Assembly (NCBI RefSeq): GCF_032393985.1
Contig: NZ_CP135918.1
Location: 3,100,001 to 3,164,000 of the forward strand
DNA from: Fischerella sp. JS2
GTDB taxonomy: Bacteria; Cyanobacteriota; Cyanobacteriia; Cyanobacteriales; Nostocaceae
DNA length: 64,000 nt
Reading direction: 5' to 3'
The position numbers and the translations under genes are program-made. This document shows, piece after piece, positions 17,632 through 26,390 of the stretch; position 1 is the first letter of the stretch; every line of letters starts with the position of its first letter. The notes under the pieces are model-generated. The model was given only the letters and a program-made list of their open reading frames with translations, was not told the DNA's origin and did no database searches.

Positions 17632-18942
17632 ATGGTCGCTCCAAAAATCCTAGTTATTGAGGATGAAGAAATCCTTGCTGTGGATATTAGAAATACTTTA
17701 CACAAGTTAGGATATGAGGTTTATAAAATCACTGATTTTGGAGAAAATGCCATACAAAATATAGTAGAAATCAGTCCCAACTTAGTGTTAATTGATATTG
17801 GTTCAATAGGAAAATTAGATTGTGTAGAAGTAATAGATACTATTAAAATTAATTTCACAATACCAGTCTTATATTTAACAGACAATTCAGGACTTACAAC
17901 TTTTAATCATAATTCCTTAGAAGAGCCTTTTAGCTATATTATTAAACCCTTTACTGAGAAAGAATTATATAATGCAGTCGAAATGGCTCTTTATAAAGAT
18001 AAAATTCAAAAGCAATTACAACAGGAAAATCAAAAACTACTGACAGTTATTAATAGTATGGGCTGTGCAGTAGTGATGACAGATATAAATTCTTGCATCC
18101 AAATGATAAACCCAATAGCAGAAGTACTGACTGGTTGGCAGCAAAAAGAAGCGTTGGGGAAATTTTGGAGAGATGTTTTAAATTTAGTTGACAAAGACAC
18201 TGGAGAAGAGATTGTTCATATAGTAACGCAAGCAATGGAAACAGGTGTAGTTTTGCAACTACCAGAAAACTGTCTTCTCATAACCAGAGATGGAAAAAAA
18301 ATACCGATTGGAGATACTGTTGCACCAATTCGTGATCATATGGGTAGGATTGCAGGCGCTGTGATAGTTTTTCAAGACATTACTCAACGCAAGCAACAGG
18401 AAGCACAACTAATTCGCAATGCCTTCTATGATGGACTAACAGCACTACCTAACCGAGTGTTATTTCTGGATAGGCTAAAACAAGCATCAGAACGTAGTAA
18501 AAGACGCTTCAATTATCATTTTGCAGTTTTATTTTTAGATTTAGATAGTTTTAAAATAATTAACGATCGCTTTGGGCATAGCATGGGTGATGATTTATTA
18601 GTAGCGATCGCTCGACGCTTGGAGTCATGTTTGCGTAGTGGTGACACTGTCGCTAGATTTGGGGGAGATGAATTTGCAGTGTTGTTAGAGGATATCAAAG
18701 ATGTTAGCGATGCTATTAATATTGCCAAACGTATTCAAGAAACTTTAAGTTTACCCCTGCACCTCAACGGATATGAAATATCAACAACAGCTAGCATCGG
18801 GATTGCTTTAAGTAGTAGTGGTTATGAAGAACCAACAAATATATTGCGAGATGCAGATACAGCAATGTATCGTGCCAAGGTAAAAGGAAAGGCTAATTAT
18901 ATTATTTTTGATAAAAGTTTTATAGATAAAATTACAGATTAA
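17632..18942 (+). CDS. Response regulator-PAS-GGDEF protein (likely diguanylate cyclase)
   Basis: Three domains can be read in the 436 residues. An N-terminal receiver (about 1-120) has IEDEE, a phosphoacceptor Asp in LVLIDIGS and the lysine in IIKPF. A PAS domain (about 130-260) starts at LLTVINSMGCAVVMTD and ends in VIVFQDITQRK. A GGDEF domain (about 270-430) keeps the full active-site motif RFGGDEF and, five residues before it, the RSGD inhibitory site (RxxD). So it should make cyclic di-GMP under phosphorelay and PAS control, with product inhibition. No EAL domain follows. No cognate kinase is next to it. Confidence 0.88.
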   Translation: MVAPKILVIEDEEILAVDIRNTLHKLGYEVYKITDFGENAIQNIVEISPNLVLIDIGSIGKLDCVEVIDTIKINFTIPVLYLTDNSGLTTFNHNSLEEPFSYIIKPFTEKELYNAVEMALYKDKIQKQLQQENQKLLTVINSMGCAVVMTDINSCIQMINPIAEVLTGWQQKEALGKFWRDVLNLVDKDTGEEIVHIVTQAMETGVVLQLPENCLLITRDGKKIPIGDTVAPIRDHMGRIAGAVIVFQDITQRKQQEAQLIRNAFYDGLTALPNRVLFLDRLKQASERSKRRFNYHFAVLFLDLDSFKIINDRFGHSMGDDLLVAIARRLESCLRSGDTVARFGGDEFAVLLEDIKDVSDAINIAKRIQETLSLPLHLNGYEISTTASIGIALSSSGYEEPTNILRDADTAMYRAKVKGKANYIIFDKSFIDKITD

Positions 18943-18959
18943 GTTTGATATGGATTAAA

Positions 18960-19050
18960 GCGGTGACAACAGCATTTTTTTATCGAACACCGATAAACAC
19001 CGATGATTTATCTGTGTGCATCTGTGTGCATCTGTGTTCGTTATTTCTCG
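18960..19050. repeat. 'accgataaacaccgatg / catctgtgtgcatctgtg' dispersed repeat
   Basis: CACCGATAAACACCGATG is followed by a tandem of GTGCATCTGT; together they form an imperfect inverted repeat. The same family is at 49588-49662 and 53458-53488, with a short trace at 11378-11402. Confidence 0.65.
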
Positions 19051-19214
19051 ACTTTTGTTGTGGCTGCAATTCTGATTCATAACAAAAATAATATTTCCTA
19101 AATAATAAATAAAGTTACATTATTTGAACATTTTCTAAAAACTACTTAATATTCCGTCAAATCACCTACTTTTTCAGAGTAAAGTGAATATTTACCCGTC
19201 AGCCAGCAAAGCTA

Positions 19215-20498
19215 ATGGTAAAAGTCCTAGCAAAATTGAAATTTTCAATAGTAATTTTTGTTGTGGTGTTGTTGGGTATTATTTATATATCTGTTCCGCC
19301 AGCCCATACCCAACAACCAGTAGTCCTCAATTTGTTGATGACAGCCCCTGATGCTCAACCTTGGAAAGAGGGTATCATCAAAGACTTCGAGAGTAAAAAT
19401 CCTGGTATTCGCATCAATATCATTGAAGGGCCAAACGCTACGAATTTACTTGAAGATTTGTACACATCAGCGTTTATTTTAGGTGATTCTCCCTATGACC
19501 TGATTAATATGGATGTCATTTGGACGCCTAAATTTGCTGCGGCTGGGTGGCTGTTAGATTTAACAGATAAGGTTACAGAATCGGAATTAGCAGCTTTTTC
19601 ACCCAAGGATGTAGAAGGTGGACGTTACAAAGGTAGATTGTATCGAATTCCCATGCGGAGTGATGTGGGAATGCTTTACTACCGGGAAGATTTACTTAAA
19701 CAAGCGGGGTTTAATCCACCAGAAACTTTTACAGATTTAATCAAGATTTCCCAAGCTTTAAAACAGCAAGACAAAATAAATTGGGGTTATCTTTGGCAAG
19801 GTCGCCAATATGAAGGATTAGCGGCGATGTTTGTCGAAATTCTGGAAGGTTTCGGGGGATTTTGGGTAAATCCTAACACCCTAGAAGTAGGATTAGATAA
19901 ACCAGAAACCTTAAAAGCGATCGCTTTTCTCAAACAGACAATTGCAACAGGTATTTCTCCTCCTGGTGTCACAACATACCAAGAAGAAGAAACTAGACGC
20001 ATTTTTCAGAGTGGACAAGCGGCTTTTTTACGCAGTTGGCCCTATGTTTGGCCCCTAGCTAATGCCAAGGATTCCCCCATTAAAGGTAAAATTGCCATCA
20101 AACCAATGGTTAGTGCCTCTGGTGAAAGTTCAGGGGCTTGCTTAGGTGGATGGGGTTTGGGAATTTCTAAAACGACCAAACATCCTCAAGAAGCTTGGAA
20201 AGCAATTCAATACTTTACCAGCGAAGAAGCACAGCGTCGATTTGTTCTCCAAGCTGGTTTTGTACCTAGCAGGCGTTCATTATTTACAGATCCACAAATC
20301 GTCGCCACCTATCCCCACTATCCTCAGTTACTAGAAGTAGTGGAACAAGCTGTTTTGCGTCCGCCCATCGCCCAATATGCCCAAACATCAGATATTTTGC
20401 AACGTTACCTGAGTGCAGCATTAACAAATCGCATGTCTCCAGAAGTAGCCATGAAAGCAGCAGCGCAGGAGACAAGGCGGTTGTTGGGGGATGTGTGA
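19215..20498 (+). CDS. Sugar ABC transporter substrate-binding protein (family 1)
   Basis: This 427-residue protein has a signal peptide (hydrophobic 10-28, cleavage near PAHTQQ) and the fold of family 1 extracellular solute-binding proteins: LMTAPDAQPWKEGIIKDFE, PYDLINMDVIWTPKFAAAGW, YRIPMRSDVGMLYYREDLL and the C-terminal GGWGLGISKTTKHPQEAWKA. Proteins of this type bind di- or oligosaccharides such as trehalose, maltose or glucosylglycerol in the periplasm; I cannot tell which. The permease gene follows 183 bp downstream on the same strand; the second permease and the ATPase are not in the neighbourhood. Confidence 0.87.
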   Translation: MVKVLAKLKFSIVIFVVVLLGIIYISVPPAHTQQPVVLNLLMTAPDAQPWKEGIIKDFESKNPGIRINIIEGPNATNLLEDLYTSAFILGDSPYDLINMDVIWTPKFAAAGWLLDLTDKVTESELAAFSPKDVEGGRYKGRLYRIPMRSDVGMLYYREDLLKQAGFNPPETFTDLIKISQALKQQDKINWGYLWQGRQYEGLAAMFVEILEGFGGFWVNPNTLEVGLDKPETLKAIAFLKQTIATGISPPGVTTYQEEETRRIFQSGQAAFLRSWPYVWPLANAKDSPIKGKIAIKPMVSASGESSGACLGGWGLGISKTTKHPQEAWKAIQYFTSEEAQRRFVLQAGFVPSRRSLFTDPQIVATYPHYPQLLEVVEQAVLRPPIAQYAQTSDILQRYLSAALTNRMSPEVAMKAAAQETRRLLGDV

Positions 20499-20681
20499 GG
20501 AGATGGGGAGGTGGGGAGATGGGGAGTAATGTAGAGACGCGATTCATCGCGTCTGGGAGTGTGGTGAGTGTGGGAAGACAAGGAGGACAAGGAAGAAATT
20601 ACCTGTTCCCTGTTAAGAGTTCCCTCTTACCAATGACGAATGACCAATGAGAAATGACAAATAACCAATGACAATTGACTA
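20499..20681. repeat. Repeat patch with a GACGCGA palindrome
   Basis: G-rich 'ggggagatgggg' words, a palindrome copy at 20531-20554 (GAGACGCGATTCATCGCGTCT) and a cluster of 'caatgaccaatgac' STRR words fill the gap between binding protein and permease. The permease start codon lies inside the last repeat word. Confidence 0.75.
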
Positions 20682-21581
20682 ATGACCAATTTAAGTACAA
20701 TTCGTAGTCGAGAACAGAGGACGGCGTGGCTTTTCTTGTTGCCTGCGCTGTTGTTGTTGTTGTTAGTATTTGGTTATCCAATTCTGCGGGCTTTTTGGTT
20801 GAGTTTGTTTGCTAAGAATTTGGGGACTCAACTACAAGCTAATTTTGCTGGTTTGGATAATTATGTGCGGATGGCTGGAGATGGGCGTTTTTGGCAAAGT
20901 TTCTGGATTTCATCTGTATTTACAACCGCATCAGTGATTTTGGAATTACTGTTGGGGTTGGGAATCGCCCTAATTCTCAACCAACGATTTTTTGGACGAG
21001 GTACAGTACGAACTGTTGCTATCATACCTTGGGCTTTGCCTACTGCTTTGATTGGTTTAGCGTGGGCGTGGATTTTTAATGATCAATTCGGGGTGGTGAA
21101 TGATATTTTGCTCAGGTTGGGTGTAATTCAAACTGGTATAAATTGGCTGGGAGAACCAACCTTAGCGATGATTGCAGTCGTGTTTGCAGATGTGTGGAAA
21201 ACAACGCCATTTATTAGTATTTTGCTGCTGGCTGGATTGCAGTCAATTTCCTCCGATTTGTACGAAGCCCATGCCATTGATGGGGCTAGACCTTGGCAAA
21301 GTTTCTATCAAATTACCTTACCATTGTTGATGCCGCAAATTTTGATTGCGATGCTGTTTCGGTTTGCCCAAGCTTTTGGGATTTTTGATTTAATTGCTGT
21401 GATGACAGGCGGCGGGCCTGGCGGTGCTACGGAAGTTGTATCTTTATATATCTACTCAACAATCATGCGCTACTTGGATTTTGGTTACGGGGCGGCGCTA
21501 GTGGTAGTGACATTTTTATTATTAGTTGCAGCTGTGGCGATCGCAAGTTGGTTGTTGAGGAAATCTCGTTTAACGGTGTAG
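20682..21581 (+). CDS. Sugar ABC transporter permease (MalF/UgpA type)
   Basis: The 299-residue protein has six hydrophobic segments, starting with AWLFLLPALLLLLLVFGYPI, and the EAA loop EAHAIDGARPWQSFYQITLP that contacts the ATPase. It belongs to the MalF-like half of carbohydrate importers. Such permeases normally pair with a MalG-like protein, but the next 800 bp are repeats and the next gene is unrelated, so the partner must be elsewhere or lost. The start codon falls within an STRR repeat, and the first 12 residues are poorly conserved in character. Confidence 0.87.
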   Translation: MTNLSTIRSREQRTAWLFLLPALLLLLLVFGYPILRAFWLSLFAKNLGTQLQANFAGLDNYVRMAGDGRFWQSFWISSVFTTASVILELLLGLGIALILNQRFFGRGTVRTVAIIPWALPTALIGLAWAWIFNDQFGVVNDILLRLGVIQTGINWLGEPTLAMIAVVFADVWKTTPFISILLLAGLQSISSDLYEAHAIDGARPWQSFYQITLPLLMPQILIAMLFRFAQAFGIFDLIAVMTGGGPGGATEVVSLYIYSTIMRYLDFGYGAALVVVTFLLLVAAVAIASWLLRKSRLTV

Positions 21582-21599
21582 AGGAAATTAGTTGCGATC

Positions 21600-21705
21600 G
21601 CACTTTGTTTTTAAAACGCAGAGGATCACAAAGGAGGGCGCAAAGGGGAGGCAGCGCGTTGCGGGGGTTCCCCCCGTTGTAGCGACTGCCGTCGCGCAGA
21701 GTTTT
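21600..21705. repeat. Dispersed 'aacgcagaggatcacaaag' repeat
   Basis: It begins with AAAACGCAGAGGATCACAAA and continues into a GC-rich patch with GGGGGTTCCCCCC and GCGAC/GTCGC pairs. It belongs to the family also seen at 8318-8460 and 52536-52665. Confidence 0.65.
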
Positions 21706-21770
21706 GCTATGAATTTATGCAATTTTGTACTTAGTTTGTAGTAAATCTTAAGTAGGGTGTATTATTTTAT

Positions 21771-21838
21771 ATCTTGCACCAACTTTTCGTCCCGCCTCGG
21801 AATTTATTCCGAGGCGGGATATGGGGTAGGTGCAAGAT
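21771..21838. repeat. Nested perfect inverted repeat (68 bp)
   Basis: The outer arms ATCTTGCACC (21771-21780) and GGTGCAAGAT (21829-21838) enclose a 12-bp perfect stem, CCCGCCTCGGAA / TTCCGAGGCGGG, with a 4-nt loop TTTA (21791-21818). No T-run follows, so a simple terminator is unlikely. Confidence 0.85.
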
Positions 21839-21855
21839 GTAAGTTATGGCTTTGC

Positions 21856-21888
21856 TATCACGCACCGCCGATAACATGGTGCGTGATA
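21856..21888. repeat. Perfect 11-bp inverted repeat
   Basis: TATCACGCACC (21856-21866) pairs with GGTGCGTGATA (21878-21888) around an 11-nt loop. It follows the nested hairpin by 18 bp; the GGTGC/GCACC core is shared with that hairpin's outer arms. Confidence 0.8.
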
Positions 21889-21955
21889 TAGCTCAAATCA
21901 TGTTTTTCATGAAAAATGATATTAAAATACGCGCCACTACAGTGATTTTATTTTT

Positions 21956-22228
21956 ACTTGTGGTTTGAAACAAAAAACTTCAAGTTTGAAATGAGAAACT
22001 TGTGGTTTAAAACAAAAAACTTTAAGTTTGGAACGAGAAACTTGTGGTTTGAAATGAAAAACTTCGAGTTTTAAATGAGAAACTTGTAGTTTGAAACAAA
22101 AAACTTCAAGTTTAAAATGAGAAGCTTGTGGTTTAAAACAAAAAACTTGTAGTTTGAAACAAGAAACTTCACCCTCAGAACATCAAACTTGGGCATCAAA
22201 AGGTCAAACTTGAGGATTTAAACCTCAA
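21956..22228. repeat. Tandem array of thirteen 21-bp units
   Basis: Every 21 bp from 21956 a unit begins with ACTT (one GCTT). Two types alternate for the first ten units: ACTTGTGGTTTGAAACAAAA.. and ACTTCAAGTTTGAAATGAGA.., giving a 42-bp higher-order unit; the last three units diverge but keep the exact 21-bp spacing. An A-tract ends almost every unit, so A-tracts recur every two helical turns. No ORF with a start codon spans it; one minus-strand frame is open for most of it but has no start. Confidence 0.9.
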
Positions 22229-22260
22229 AACTAACTCATAAAAAACCACTAACAACTAAT

Positions 22261-22288
22261 GTACAGATGCGATTAATCGCGTCTGTAC
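22261..22288. repeat. GACGCGA-family palindrome
   Basis: GTACAGATGCGATTAATCGC continues to GTCTGTAC; the arms are complementary around the centre except for one T/G difference. Confidence 0.8.
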
Positions 22289-22374
22289 TCATTAACTACT
22301 GACAAAGTTTTGATTCCGAAATACAGTGATTATACTGAGAATAAATAAGATAGCAATCTTAAATTAGTCTAGTT

Positions 22375-25300
22375 ATGTCCCTCACTTTCAGCTTTGTTCT
22401 TAGTCAAAATCAGACATTTGAATTACGTTGTGATTATGGTTCGCGGCGTTTGGATAGTGTAGAGTTGAGGGCGCTGATTGAAGTATGTGAAAAAAATTAC
22501 TATCCGCGACAAAAAGATAGTATATCCGAACTCATCCAATTAGGACGACGGCTTTATCACTGGCTAGATGGTAAGGAAGGGTGGCTAAGAAGGGCGTTAG
22601 ATGAAGCTGATGAGGGGACGATTTATTTAGATTTGATGCAAACTAGCGAGGCGCAAGGATTAAACCCACAAACAGAACGGATGGCGTTAGGACTGGCGCA
22701 TTTACCTTGGGAATTGCTACACGATGGGACGGTCTTTTTACTGACTCGACAAGATATAGCTGTCTTACCAGTGCGTTCTATGCAGCAACGCAACACCCAA
22801 ATTATTGGTGTGCAAAATCGCCCTTTGCGGTTGCTGTTTATGGCAACTGCACCGGAATACCCCAGAGTTGCTACGCTGGAATTTGAACGGGAAGAAGCTA
22901 ATATTCTCCAAGCAACCAAGGATCAACCATTGGCATTGATTGTTGAGGAAAGTGGATCGGTTGAAGAGTTGAAAAATCTGGTTGCATCCTACAAGCAAGA
23001 TTATTTTGATGTCTTCCACATCACGGGACACGGCTTAATTTATACCAATAAAGACTACAGCTTTTTGCTGCGCCCAGGACAAAGAATTGCAGATCATACC
23101 CCCTGCTTGATTACTGAAGATGAGGTGGGGAATGTACAACTTACTACTGTAAGTGATCTTGCCAAAGCCTTTCGAGGACGTTGGCCGAGGGTGATTTTTC
23201 TCTCTGGTTGTCATACGGGAGAAGTTGCAAACAAAGGGACAGTACCTTCAATGGCGCAACAATTGGTGAAGGCGGGGGCGGGTATTGTTTTGGGTTGGGC
23301 GCGTCCGGTGTACGATCGCACGGGTATTATTACAGCAAAGGCGTTGTATCAAGCTTTGGCGACGGGGGCGACGGTAGAGGAGGCGGTGAAAGCAGCCCAG
23401 CAAGAGATGATTGCTGAAAAATGCAGCGATTGGCACTTATTGCGGATTTACCGAGATACGCGCCCGATTCAGGAGTTAGTAACACCCTTGAGAACCAAGG
23501 GAAGAGAAAGGCTGGTGTTTACACCGCCAGAACAAGAATTTTTGGACGAGAATAATATAGTTAAAGTCGTCAGTCGTTTAGAATTTGTCGGACGCAGGCG
23601 GTCTTTGCAAAGATGTTTACGGGCGTTGCGGGAAACTAGCGACAACATCGGTGTGTTTATTGCGGGAATGGGAGGACTGGGTAAGAGTACTTTGGCGGCG
23701 CGACTGTGTACGAGAGTCAGAAGCCAGCGCCCAGAGTTTCAGCAGGTGGTGTTGATTGGGGTTGTGGATGAGGTAGGGTTGTTAAATAAGCTTTCGAGTA
23801 AGTATGAACGGTTTGCTGATGTTCCCGCACTCCTCAACGAACCAAAGGTTTCTCTTAAGGGAAGATTACAAAACTTTTTTGAGGCGATCAAAAACGAACA
23901 CAATCAGCCTTTGCTGTTAGTGTTGGATGACTTTGAGCAAAACATCCCCAAAAGTAACATTGAAAATGGCTCATTGCGGATGACGGCAGAAGCCTACCGC
24001 ATTTTAGAAGCGATTTGTGCAGCGCTGGTAGAAAATAATGCTGTAAGTCGGTTGATTGTTACCTGTCGCTATTTGCAAACGGACACTTTACCACCCCATC
24101 GCCTGCATTTAGAATCTTTGGCAGCGATGAGTAAAAGCGATATTGATAAAATCTGCCGTCCGTTAGATAAAGAAATTCAGCAACAGCCCATCACGCAACG
24201 AGTTATTAAAATTGCTGATGGTAATCCCCGCTTGTTGAAATGGCTATTAGAAATCATTCAGCAACCAAGTTTAGAATCAGATGTGCTATTGACTCGTTTA
24301 GAAGCGACTGAGCAAAAGTTCCGCGAGAATATTTTGGCACAGACTTTACTGGATGCTTTGGCAGTGGAAGAGAAAAAGTTTCTCGCGCGGTTGAGTGTGT
24401 TTCAATTGCCGATGACAGAGGAAATTATTAGCGCTGTTGAACAGAACCTCACCCCCTCCCCTCTCCTTACCAAGGAGAGGGGTGCCGAAGGCGGGGTGAG
24501 GTTTCCCCCTGGTAAGGAGAGGGGTGCCGAAGGCGGGGTGAGGTTTCCCCCTGGTAAGGAGAGGGGTGCCGAAGGCGGGGTGAGGTTTCCCCCTGGTAAG
24601 GAGAGGGGTGCCGAAGGCGGGGTGAGGTTTCCCCCTAGTAAGGAGAGGGGTGCCGAAGGCGGGGTGAGGTTTCCCCCTAGTAAGGAGAGGGGTGCCGAAG
24701 GCGGGGTGAGGTTTCCCCCTAGTAAGGAGAGGGGTGCCGAAAGCGGGGTGAGGTTATCGCTAAATAAACTCACCAGCCTCAGCCTAATCGAATCTGCCAC
24801 GACTCACCCCAGCCAAACACCCACCTATCGCGTCACCACGATTTTAGAACCATGTTGGAGCAGGTATTAAATCAAGTAGAGTGGCAAACAACTAGACAAC
24901 AAGCCGTCAGGAAAATCTATCAAGTCTGGTGGGAGGAAGTTGACAACTATATAGAAGAACAAGCACTAGAAATCGTCCGTTTGGGATTACTGGCCAAAGA
25001 GAAAGAAATAGCCGTCAGCGTTGGTGACATAATCGTTAACCACTGGGTGAACAGTTCCCGGTTTTTGGAAGCATTAAAACTATGTCAGCAAATTCTGGCA
25101 GTATATGAAGACTACCGCATCTTGGGAGCTATTGCTCGTGCTGAAAAGGTTTTAGGTTTAGTGGAAGATGCTGCTAACCACTATCAGCAAGCTTTAGAAC
25201 TTTGTCCTGAAGATGATTTTGAGATAAAAGCTTCTATCGTTCACAACATGGCAGGGTTATTTGCCCAAAAAGGAGATATCAATCGGGCAATCACCCTTTA

Positions 25301-26159
25301 CGAAAAATCTTTGCAAATCACAAACAGCACCAACGATATAGGTGGTAAAGCTGCCAATCTCCATGAAATGGCAAGATTATTTGCCCAACAGGGAGATGTC
25401 ACCAAAGCGATCGCACTCTACAAACAATCTTTGCAAATCAATCAAAGCATCAATAATTTTCGTGGCAAAGCTGCTACCCTCAACCAACTGGCATATTTAA
25501 TTGCCTAACAGGGAGAAATCCAACAAGCGTTAGCACTCTACGAACAATCTTTGCAAATCAAAGAGAGTATCAACGATGTGGGTGGTAAAGCTGCTACCCT
25601 CCACAACATGGCTTACTTGGCTGGTGAAACAGGAGATAAGGCTAGACAATTAGATTTATATTTACAAGCTGCTTCCGCACTTGCCCAAATTCGCGCTTAT
25701 GTTGACTTGGTAAGAGTTCTAAGTAATTTAGGCGTAGCAGATGCAAGCAAAAATTTGGTTTACTTCGCTCAAGCAATGTGGCTGACGCTGAGAATTCAAG
25801 CACCCTTAGCAAGTACAATCTATCTCATCCGAGCTTTGTATAATGCCGTGCCCCAAGGTGACGAATTACAAGCTTTGCTAGGAGTAACTGCGATGTTTTT
25901 CTGTAAGCACAGAGGTAAAGGACATCCGCAGTTAAAAGAACTCCAGGATATAAGTTGGAAGATGATAGCAGAGGCGGCAGCTAGACAAGGAATAGAGACG
26001 CCAGAAGCATTTAAGACTTGGTTTACTCAGCAACGCCTCAATGATCCAGAGTATTTCCTCCCGCGACTCAATCAACGCTTGGAGGAGATTGTCGGCGATG
26101 GGTGGCTATTTGATCAGTTATCAGTTAATACCAATTTGAAAAAACAATGCGACAAATAA
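22375..26159 (+). pseudogene. CHAT-protease / STAND-type NTPase / TPR protein, broken by a frameshift and a stop
   Basis: Three open pieces (22375-24870, 24852-25508 and 25551-26159) join into one protein of about 1,260 residues. The first has a CHAT caspase-like domain with His219 (FHITGHG) and Cys279 (LSGCHTGE), then an NB-ARC/NACHT-like ATPase with P-loop GMGGLGKST (431-439), Walker B LLLVLDDFE and the late GNPRLLKW motif. Residues about 698-793 hold a 42-bp repeat expansion. The frame is lost by one base near 24850. The second piece carries TPR repeats (ALELCPEDD, RAITLYEKSLQI) and ends at TAA 25506, where sister repeats have CAA (FAQQGD versus IA*QGE). The same frame then continues to 26159. 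Known relatives are cyanobacterial signalling or death proteases. If the piece from 22375 to 24870 is still made, it lacks the sensor. Confidence 0.88.
24466..24753. repeat. Tandem 42-bp repeat within the CHAT gene
   Basis: Six copies (24502-24753) follow one partial copy. Each encodes 14 residues, FPPGKERGAEGGVR, with G/S variants in later copies. The unit contains the inverted words CTCCTTACC/GGTAAGGAG, as in dispersed cyanobacterial repeats, and it is an exact multiple of three, so the frame is kept. The units differ at only a few positions, which suggests recent expansion. Confidence 0.92.
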
Positions 26160-26167
26160 ACCATATT

Positions 26168-26191
26168 GTAGAGACGCGATTTATCGCGTCT
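26168..26191. repeat. GACGCGA-family palindrome
   Basis: GTAGAGACGCGATTTATCGC followed by GTCT, nine bases after the end of the CHAT locus. Confidence 0.8.
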
Positions 26192-26219
26192 TCGTCTTGA
26201 ACCAAGAATATGGCGCAAT

Positions 26220-26361
26220 CATAAATTGAATTGGTATAACGTGCATAAATTGAATTGGTATAACGTGAGTTCGATAGATTTCATGAACCCAACATCCCAC
26301 CCTGCAATAAATTGCGGGCGAGTTGATTGCTTAGTCTGATAATATTTATCGAACTCACGTT
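26220..26361. repeat. 24-bp direct duplication joined to a 100-bp inverted-repeat element
   Basis: The 24-bp unit beginning CATAAATTGAATTGGTATAA occurs twice in tandem (26220-26243 and 26244-26267). Overlapping its end, AACGTGAGTTCGATA (26262-26276) is exactly reverse-complemented at 26347-26361. The ends thus bound a 100-bp element that resembles a non-autonomous transposable element. Confidence 0.75.
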
Positions 26362-26390
26362 AACTGATAACTGATAACTGTTCACTTAAT

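Noticed and set aside
21956-22228. CRISPR array
   Set aside because: Units abut each other with no spacers, the period is only 21 bp, and no cas gene is present.
24402-24800. 132-codon minus-strand ORF with SLLGGNLTPPSAPL repeats
   Set aside because: It is the shadow of the 42-bp in-gene array; the sense strand carries the domain-bearing frame.
24852-25508. Separate TPR gene starting at the overlapping ATG 24852
   Set aside because: Possible by translational coupling, but the TPR frame also breaks at 25506 by a CAA-to-TAA change, so decay of one long gene explains both breaks more simply.
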